A stretch of 64,000 nucleotides of DNA from Macrotis lagotis (Eukaryota > Chordata > Mammalia > Peramelemorphia > Peramelidae): assembly GCF_037893015.1 (NCBI RefSeq), contig NC_133666.1, positions 624,849,852 through 624,913,851 of the forward strand, read 5' to 3'. Each line of letters opens with the position of its first letter. Position 1 is the stretch's first letter. The notes below the pieces were generated by a model, which was given only the letters and a program-made list of their open reading frames with translations, was not told the DNA's origin and ran no database searches. The translations under genes and the position numbers were made by a program. Shown here in pieces: positions 57,803-64,000 of this stretch.

Positions 57803-58260
57803 CCTCCACGCCAACCGGGCCCGGCCTCGCTCCCCGGTGGAGCTGGGCGGCGCTATCACCCTCCGAAGGGTCCGAGGGGAGCCTCCTTTCTACCAGGTGG
57901 GATAGGTGGGGGGAGGGGACCCTCTCATTGGGGCTTCCACTTCGAACTTCGGAAAACAGCTACAGACTTCGGAGCAGAACTAGCCGGAGCCCCCGCCCCC
58001 TCCGCTTCGGTCCTGCCCCCACCCCACCCCAGCTCCCGGGCCCAGCCGGGGCCGGGCGGGGCAAGGCGGGGCCAGGCGAGGCGGGGCGGGGGCGTGCTCA
58101 CTTGGAACTCGCCCTGGAGGGAGGGAAGCCCGAGTTGGGAAAATTTTGCCCAGAGATGTAACTGGCCGATTTTAAGGAGCCCGGAGACCGCCACCCGCTC
58201 TCCCCGAGGCCTTGGAGCCGGGGCAAGGTGATTCCAGCTCAAGCCTTCCCGACATCCTTA
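57780..58260 (-). promoter_or_regulatory. COL5A3: COL5A3 GC-rich promoter / CpG island
   Basis: The densest CpG stretch of the window overlaps and precedes exon 1. Several GC boxes: GGGCGGGGC at 58,054-58,062, further GGCGGGG units to 58,092, and the reverse forms CCCGCCCCC near 57,991. On the minus strand a TTAAAAT lies near 58,170-58,175 but no convincing TATA box fits a start close to the ATG, so a dispersed Sp1-type start is likely. The transcription start was not determined. Confidence 0.7.
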
Positions 58261-58261
58261 A

Positions 58262-58785
58262 GAGTTTGAGGGAGGGGCACCCAGAGTCATTTGCACCTTC
58301 TCTGCCCCATCCCAACCCAGGGCAGGTTTCAGCACATGTGTGTCTGTGTCTGTCTGTTTCTCTGCACATGTGTGTGCTTGCGTGCGCTGCAGGATTCTAG
58401 AGTCTGGGTTTGGGAGTCCCCTGGGGCTGGTCATGCTCTGATCATCAGCCCATACCTGAGCGTCTCTGTGGAAGAACCAGAGTACCGGGGAACAAACGGA
58501 GTTAGGGGGAATCCTGCCTCCTCCTCGGGGGCAGAAGAGGCCTCGACTGCTGAGGGCAGGGTTGACCCCTTCTACCCAGGCTCTCTCCTCAAAAACAAAG
58601 CATTTTTGTGTGCTGGGGTGGAGACGAGGGCGTGAGTCTGGCCTGAGGATGCGGTGGTAGAGGATGGGGGTGGGGCTCAAAAACTACTTATGAGACTTCA
58701 TACCTAGGATATTTATGAGGCCCCTCTGAAGTGAGATCTCTTCTGAGGGAGCAGCAAAAACGTTTCCAGATTCAGTAAATCGTAT
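58262..58785. other. intergenic spacer upstream of COL5A3, nothing recognised
   Basis: Moderately GC-rich unique sequence. Frames up to 140 codons exist on both strands but show no motif and overlap each other. Confidence 0.4.
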
Positions 58786-58789
58786 TGTG

Positions 58790-58987
58790 GAATCGGGACC
58801 CCAGTAGGAGTTTTCTGGCAAAGACACTGCCATTTCTTTCTCTGGCTCATTTTACAGACGAGGAAACAGGATCAAATAACTTGCCCAGGGTCACAGAACC
58901 AGTGGCTAAAGCCAGATTTGAACTGAGGAAGATGGGTCTTCCTGACTTCAGCCCCTGCCCTCTATCTACCTGACCACCTAGCTGCCC
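58790..58987 (-). mobile_element. RTE-type SINE
   Basis: AGTTTTCTGGCAAAGACACT, CTCATTTTACAGACGAGGAA, CTTGCCCAGGGTCACAGAAC, and a reversed tRNA-like head ending CCACCTAGCTGCCC. Confidence 0.8.
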
Positions 58988-59002
58988 TGGGGAAGTCAAT
59001 GG

Positions 59003-59335
59003 TGATGAGGAGGTTCGTCCTTCCTTCTCAAAGACAGTGACATCTAGGAGGTGATACCAGGAGAAGTATGTGAATTGAATTTGAGTGGGGGTGGGGAGAC
59101 CGCGATAAGCCACCAGCCTCACTTTCCCCTCCAGAACCACCTGGGTCCAGTGGCCAGAAATAGATTCAAACAACTGGAGATATGAGACTGGATATGAGGT
59201 AATCAAGATTAAGTGACTTGCCCAAGGTCACACAGTTAGTTGTCAAGTGTCTGAGGTCAGACTTCAACTCAGATCCTCCTGACTCCAGGACTGGTGGGCT
59301 TATCCAATGGGTCACCTAACTACCTTAGTAGGCCA
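59003..59335 (-). mobile_element. composite RTE-type (Mar1-like) SINE
   Basis: GGTGATGAGGAGGTTCGTCC, GACATCTAGGAGGTGATACC, ACCTGGGTCCAGTGGCCAGA, GACTTGCCCAAGGTCACACA, and a reversed SINE head. Same family as 11,610-11,895; it abuts the SINE at 58,790. Confidence 0.68.
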
Positions 59336-59996
59336 TCTAACTTCTTATATCTAGCCACAGTCCCCATAAGCGGGCTTCCAACTCATTTCTCAGCCCAAAA
59401 TCCTGTGTCCTTCCTTCCAGGGGATTAGGGTTTCAGAAACAGTTTTCTGCCTGACTCCCTGAGATCTGTGATGCAGGAAAAATGGGGGTGGGAATGGCTC
59501 CTAAAACTCTCAGTTCTTACAATGGTTGCTTGTTATACATGACTCGTTCTTATAACTACTTAGTCCAGAGTGATTAAAATAGCTCTTTATTATTAACTTC
59601 TCTGCAGAAAAAAAGATCAATTTCCCCGGAGGGAAAAAGGTAACAAATTGCAACAATGACTAATCTTATATGAAATTTGAAAGGCTTGTTCTTCCCCTTC
59701 GGATCAGCCATTGGTCAGGTTTACAATCCAATCAATACACTCCTCCCCGTACCACTCTGTAATAATAGCTAATAATAATAATATGACCCCGCCCTGGCCA
59801 TTATACAGGAGAGTTTATAGTAATATGTATGCATTTCACTGAGCAGGTGCACTTGGAAAGGACAAGGACACTAGGATAACTCAGAACCAGATGGAGTAGG
59901 CCTGATCCATTCTCAGGTTTCACCAGGTTGGGGTCAGTTCTTTTGTCTTACACTCACATAGCTGCACATAGGCACAAACACTGGCAGACCCCAGTC

Positions 59997-60000
<4 letters not shown>
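59336..60000. other. intergenic spacer, no gene
   Basis: AT-richer, with several TTATTATTAA/AATAATAATAAT patches and CCAAT-like motifs (GCCATTGGTCAG, CCAATCAAT). A long-terminal-repeat origin crossed my mind but is unsupported. Confidence 0.35.

Positions 60001-60050
<50 letters not shown>
60001..60050. repeat. (GT)25 microsatellite
   Basis: Perfect 50-base run, 0.65 kb upstream of the RDH8 start codon. Confidence 0.98.
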
Positions 60051-60052
<2 letters not shown>

Positions 60053-60184
60053 AAACTAACAATCTCTTCTTACAGTCTGTGGAAAACAAAAACACTCGGT
60101 TCTTTTGCACATAGCCTAACACGAGTTGAAACAGAAGGAAATAGGCATTAGGAGTCATTTAGTCTCTTACCACTTAATTTTTGT

Positions 60185-60262
60185 TGTTGTTTTGCAAGGC
60201 AATGGGGTTAAGTGACTTGTTCAAGGTCACACTGCTCTATCCACTCTACCACCTAACTGCCC
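60185..60262 (-). mobile_element. tRNA-derived SINE with internal deletion
   Basis: TTTTGCAAGGCAATGGGGTT joins TCACACTGCTCTATCCACTC directly, so about 60 bases of the usual element are absent. Confidence 0.8.
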
Positions 60263-60694
60263 TTCACTAATTTTTTTTTAACCACTTAATTTTCTAAACA
60301 GGAAAAACCAAGGCCCAGAGATGGTAAAAAAAAAAAATCCGCCCAAGGTCACAATGATAGCAAACAACAGAGCCTAGGTTTGTACTAAGAGCCTCCTGAT
60401 GCCAAAGTCAAGAGTCCTTTCAATTCAACTCCACCACACCACACCATGTACATTCTGGTTGTCTCCCAATTTCTCCATTAAATTCAGTGGCTCCCTATGC
60501 TTGGTCATTTGAGAAGGTATTCTTGGTTACTCTCTTTCTTCTTGCCTACTCTTCTCTACCTACCTTGCCCTTCTCTACACACTCTAAACATTTGATCTCG
60601 ACTTCGAAGAGATCATGTGATCTTGGGAAGGCAGGGTGGAGTTCAGGCATAACTGGACAAGCAAGGATGATCACATGACTCAGAGGGGACAGAC
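60263..60694 (+). promoter_or_regulatory. RDH8: RDH8 5' flank and presumed promoter/5' UTR
   Basis: No TATA box or CpG island is evident; an ATGACTCAG motif sits 18 bases before the start codon. An older MIR-like piece occupies 60,290-60,400. The transcription start is not determinable here. Confidence 0.35.
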
Positions 60695-62461
60695 ATGGCA
60701 AGAGCTGAGGGCTCAGGAGGACAGCCCAGGATTGTCCTGATCACTGGCTGCTCTTCAGGAATTGGCTTACATCTGGCTGTAAAGTTGGCCCAGGACCCAC
60801 AACAGAGATATCATGGTGAGCATGGCAAAGGGGTGGGAATGGGCTTGGGATCCCTTCTACTGGAATATGGGAGTTCCTAATTTTAGTCAGCATGGAAGCC
60901 TGCGACAGACATAGTAACCCAAATGCATCTACAAATGTACACACAGAGGCAGACTTATAGAAATACACAAACACAGAAACAGAGACATATAGGCATAGAA
61001 ACACAATTCAATTTTTCATGATACAGATGCAGACATGTTGACATAGATAAAAAGTTTCATCAGCACAGATGACATTCATAGACACACTGACAAAACTATA
61101 AGCACAGACTCTCTATCCTCCTTTGCCATTATTTCTCTCCAATCCATTTTGTCTACATTTTCCAAGGAAGTAAGGATAAGGAACATTATGTCATGAGGAC
61201 GTTTCTCATCTCAGGCTTGAAGACTCCCCCCCATTCATTCCTTACCCCATCTTCAGTTATCTCCTTTTTCTTGCTTTTCTTCCCTCCTCATTCCTTCTAG
61301 GATTATGCCTCCAGGACTAAGCCTCTTACATAAGTATAACCTTGGATATTGTCCTTCATATGTCTGGGGAGGGAGGATTTGGAATGGGGAAGAGATTTTG
61401 CAGCCCCATTTCTGGGTAGCTCTCTCATTTTCTCCCACTAGATCTGGTGATTCCACAAATGATCCCATAATTCTTGACTCCCCTGTCTTACCTCACCCTC
61501 TTCCCCCCTACACACAGATCATTAGGGCCCTGAGGGATCAAGGGTTGGTGTGAGCAAAGGAGTTATTAGTCAAGAGAAATCTTTTGGTGAGTGGGGAATT
61601 GGGGGAGGGGAAGCCTCTAGGAGTTAAATACAGCCTCTTCCCCTCTTCCTCCTGAACCGAGTTACCCCTGCACAGTAGACATACAGACTTTCTGAAGAGA
61701 GGCAGATTTGTATAGTGATAGGGCCCTAGGCTGAGAATCAAAAAGTTGTGGGTTCAAATCCAGCCTCAGACATTTATTAACCGTGTATCTCTGGGCGAAT
61801 CACCCAACTTTGCTGTGCCTCAGTTTCCTCCCCTGTAATATAAGGGATCATCTCTAAAGTCCCTTTCAGCTGTAAATATGAACTGAAAGAGTTCTTAGAA
61901 ATCATCTAGTCTAATGCTTATGTGGAATTTAATCTCCTTAAAAGACACCTAGAAAATGTTCATCTGAACTTCACTAGAAGACCAACAATGATAGGGAATT
62001 CCCTATCTCCCAAGATAGCCCATTCCTTTTCAGAATAGCTCTAACTACAGGGAAGATTTTCCTTACACTGAGTGAAAATCTGCTTCCTATCATGTATGTA
62101 CCTTCCATTCTCTGATCCTAGTTCTATATGTTCATGGACATGTGGAGACCCCCAGAAGACCTCAGATACATAGATACACATTTGTGCACATGAATGGATA
62201 AGCACTCTAACCAGGCTCAGAGGCACTTAGCTGGGGGAAGTGGGGGGCCAGGAGATTGATGCTCCCCTATTCTCAGTGCAATGTTCTTGGATATTGTAGT
62301 GATTGCCACCATGAGGGACCTGGGAAAGAAGGAGAAATTGGAGGCTGCAGCTGGTGAGGCTCTGGGCCGAACATTGACTGTGGCACAACTGGATGTCTGC
62401 AATGAGGACTCTGTGTCTGCCTGCCTAAGCAACATTGAGGGCGGGTCTTTGGATGTGCTGG
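60695..62461 (+). CDS. RDH8: retinol dehydrogenase 8, exons 1-2 (rest outside window)
   Basis: Short-chain dehydrogenase/reductase of photoreceptor outer segments that reduces all-trans-retinal to all-trans-retinol with NADPH after photobleaching. Exon 1 is 60,695-60,815, exon 2 is 62,300-62,461; both leave phase 1 and use GT/AG. The 94 codons seen cover the first part of the Rossmann fold: the cofactor glycine motif TGCSSGIG (residues 17-24), the TMRD stretch after beta-2, whose arginine suits NADP(H), and LDV (71-73) of the adenine pocket. [17 protein letters not shown] and LTVAQLDVC are nearly identical to human RDH8 as I remember it; HSD17B1, its close relative, differs there. The N-terminus is a few residues longer than human. 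The NNAG motif, catalytic Ser, YxxxK and the C-terminal membrane anchor must lie beyond 64,000; I found no exon 3 in 62,462-64,000. Confidence 0.93.
60816..61695. other. RDH8 intron 1, left part: nothing recognised
   Basis: CACA-rich near 60,900-61,060; no exon-like frames. Confidence 0.5.
61700..62125. mobile_element. old SINE followed by a CR1-clade fragment, RDH8 intron 1
   Basis: 61,700-61,885 is a forward old SINE (GGGTTCAAATCCAGCCTCAG, TGCCTCAGTTTCCTCCCCTG). 61,895-62,125 is a reversed CR1/L3-like 3' region (AATTCCCTATCTCCCAAG, AGCCCATTCC, AGAATAGCTCTAAC). Confidence 0.6.
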
Positions 62462-62572
62462 GTGAGACAGACTTTCTTCAGTTTTGCCTATCAAGACAAC
62501 CAGTCCACCTCTAGTCCATGGGAAGGGGAGAGGTTAGGGGGTGGGGAACAGTGACTCTTACCTTTACCCTCT

Positions 62573-62970
62573 GTAGTGGAAAGATGGTTAGATCTGGATC
62601 CTGAACCCTTGGCATATTCTGACTATTACTCATTACTTGTGTGATCTGGGGCAAGCCGTTTCTTCTCTTTTGGCCCCAGTTTCTCCTAGGTCAGGGATTT
62701 TTTTTTCTTAATTCAGATTTATTTTATTTTCAGTTCTGAATTTGTTCCTTTCCACTTCCCCTGCCTGATGGGAAAGCAAGAAAAAACAAAACTCTTTATA
62801 AATATGTATAGTCAAGCAAAACAAATGCCCATATTAGCCATATCCAAAAAAAGTGTGTATATATATATATATGTACTTCACTCTTTATTCTGAGTCTATC
62901 ACCTTTCATTCGGTCATAGATAGTACGTTTTGTCATGCATCCTCTGGAATTTTGGCTGATTCATTGTGTT
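62573..62970. mobile_element. old SINE remnant and LINE-type 3' UTR fragment, RDH8 intron 2
   Basis: 62,573-62,700 resembles a degraded SINE (TGTGTGATCTGGGGCAAGCC). 62,705-62,970 (CAAGCAAAACAAATGCCCAT, ATTAGCCATATCCAAAAAA, TGAGTCTATCACCTTTCATT) is the reversed LINE-type segment also seen at 28,985. Confidence 0.45.
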
Positions 62971-62987
62971 GTAGATCTAGGATTCTT

Positions 62988-63432
62988 TTTTTTTTAATTT
63001 TTTTTTAGGTTTTTTTTGCAAGGCAAATGGGGTTAAGTAGCTTGCCCAAGGCCACACAGCTAGGTAATTATTAAGTGTCTGAGGCCGGATTTGAACTCAG
63101 GGACTCCTGACTCCAGGGCTGGTGCTCTACCCACTGCACCTCCTAGCCATCCCCTCTGTATATTTTAGAAATGAGTCCTTTGTCATAAATACTAGTTGCA
63201 AAAATTGTTTCCCAATTTACTACATTTCTTTTCATCTTGGTTACTGTGGTTTTTGTCTGTACAAAAGCTTTTTTTCTTTCTAGGTTTTTTTTTTTTTGCA
63301 AGGTGATGGGGTTAAGTGGCTTGCCCAAGGCCACACAGCTAGGTAATTATTAAGTGTCTGAGACCAGATTTGAACCCAGGTACTCCTGACTCCAAGGCCG
63401 GTGCTTTATCCACTATGCCACCTAGCTGCCCC
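62988..63432 (-). mobile_element. SINE-L1-SINE composite within one target duplication, RDH8 intron 2
   Basis: In plus-strand order: SINE (-) at about 62,988-63,153, an L1 ORF2 fragment (-) at about 63,154-63,281 (ATTTTAGAAATGAGTCCTTT, GCAAAAATTGTTTCCCAA), and SINE (-) at about 63,282-63,432. The whole block is flanked by GATCTAGGATTCTT at 62,974-62,987 and 63,433-63,446. Confidence 0.82.
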
Positions 63433-63659
63433 GATCTAGGATTCTTAATCTGAGATCCAAAGACACCTACTTCCAAGGAGGTTGGGCTGCGGATAGACTT
63501 CTGAGGGTTCGTGAACTTGGATAAGAAAAAAAATGACATCTTTATTTTGATATAATTGATTTTCTTTGTAAATTTTTGTATTTTATACATTTAAAAGCAT
63601 GATTTTAAAAGGAGTACATAGGCTTCACCAGACCAACATCAAAAAAAGCAAAGAAAGCC

Positions 63660-63865
63660 TGGTCTAGATTCTGAGGTCATCTATCCTACCATCTTAGAGT
63701 CATAGACTAGGAGTCAAAAGATCTGTGTTCTAGCCCCTGTTCTGCCACTGACAAGTTGTATGACCTTAGGCAAGTAACTTTCCTTCTTTTGGCCTTAGTT
63801 TCCTCTTCTGTAAAATGAGAGTGTTGGTCTAGTTGATCTGGGGTCTTTCCTCTGTCCTTATGACT
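63660..63865 (+). mobile_element. old MIR-type SINE, RDH8 intron 2
   Basis: TAGAGTCATAGACTAGGAGT, ACCTTAGGCAAGTAACTTTC and TTTCCTCTTCTGTAAAATGA in forward order. Confidence 0.6.
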
Positions 63866-64000
63866 CCTCCAAATATCAGGTCTAACTTAGTCCCTCTCAT
63901 TAGACTCAAGTCATCTGGGTCTCTTCTTCAGTTCCAGATTGGAATGAAGAGTATAGTAGGGGATGAAGCTGCCAGGGCTCAAATTCAGCCATCCTTAGTG

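Noticed and set aside
57566-57859. Longer N-terminus for COL5A3 exon 1
   Set aside because: The extension begins with GTG and includes a GC-rich segment unlike a signal peptide; the downstream ATG at 57,802 has good context and yields a normal signal sequence.
60695-62461. HSD17B1 as identity of the dehydrogenase
   Set aside because: Exon 1 alone would fit either, but exon 2 ([26 protein letters not shown]) is RDH8-like and the collagen neighbour agrees.
1-64000. CRISPR arrays, bacterial operons, riboswitches, bacterial insertion sequences
   Set aside because: The window is vertebrate nuclear DNA with spliced genes and retroelements; no regularly spaced identical repeats with unique spacers were found.

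Overview
The window is vertebrate nuclear DNA and reads as marsupial. It is dense in one tRNA-derived SINE family (a GGGGCAGCTAGGTGG-type head, a GTTCAAATC B-box, and a tail that is either TTGCCTTAAATAAATAAA or TTTGCCTTGCAAAAA). It also carries L1 3' ends, L2/MIR, CR1-clade and RTE-like fragments, and RTE-type composite SINEs. The second SINE tail suggests an Australian (dasyurid-like) marsupial rather than an American opossum; that is inference from memory of such genomes.

Layout. Positions 1-22,480 are intergenic: nested retroelements, a Tc2/pogo-like DNA transposon, a 7SL RNA retropseudogene, a long L2 copy and one repeat-free, homeodomain-site-rich block near 14.65-14.90 kb that looks like a conserved non-coding element. 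Positions 22,485-57,802 (minus strand) hold one whole fibrillar collagen gene, COL5A3. All 67 coding exons could be placed with GT/AG borders and continuous phase, giving a 1,768-residue prepro-alpha3(V) chain. Positions 57,780-58,260 hold its GC-rich promoter. Positions 58.3-60.7 kb are a short divergent spacer with SINEs and a GT microsatellite. From 60,695 (plus strand) comes RDH8, exons 1 and 2 only; the rest lies beyond the right edge. COL5A3 next to RDH8 in divergent orientation is the order I recall from human 19p13.2, which supports both names.

The two genes are unrelated in function. COL5A3 makes a regulatory chain of type V collagen, assembled in the ER and secreted to the matrix. 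RDH8 makes the photoreceptor all-trans-retinol dehydrogenase of the visual cycle.

Most notable: a decayed extra copy of COL5A3 exon 65 with its splice-site flank, 3.49 kb downstream of the real one; two retrotransposon insertions at the same target site in COL5A3 intron 10, leaving three copies of one target duplication; a SINE-L1-SINE composite bounded by a single 14-bp duplication in RDH8 intron 2; a CTCF-like site with AP-1 and palindromic SOX/TCF-like motifs in COL5A3 intron 1; and the candidate conserved element at 14.65 kb. I found no previously undescribed coding system.
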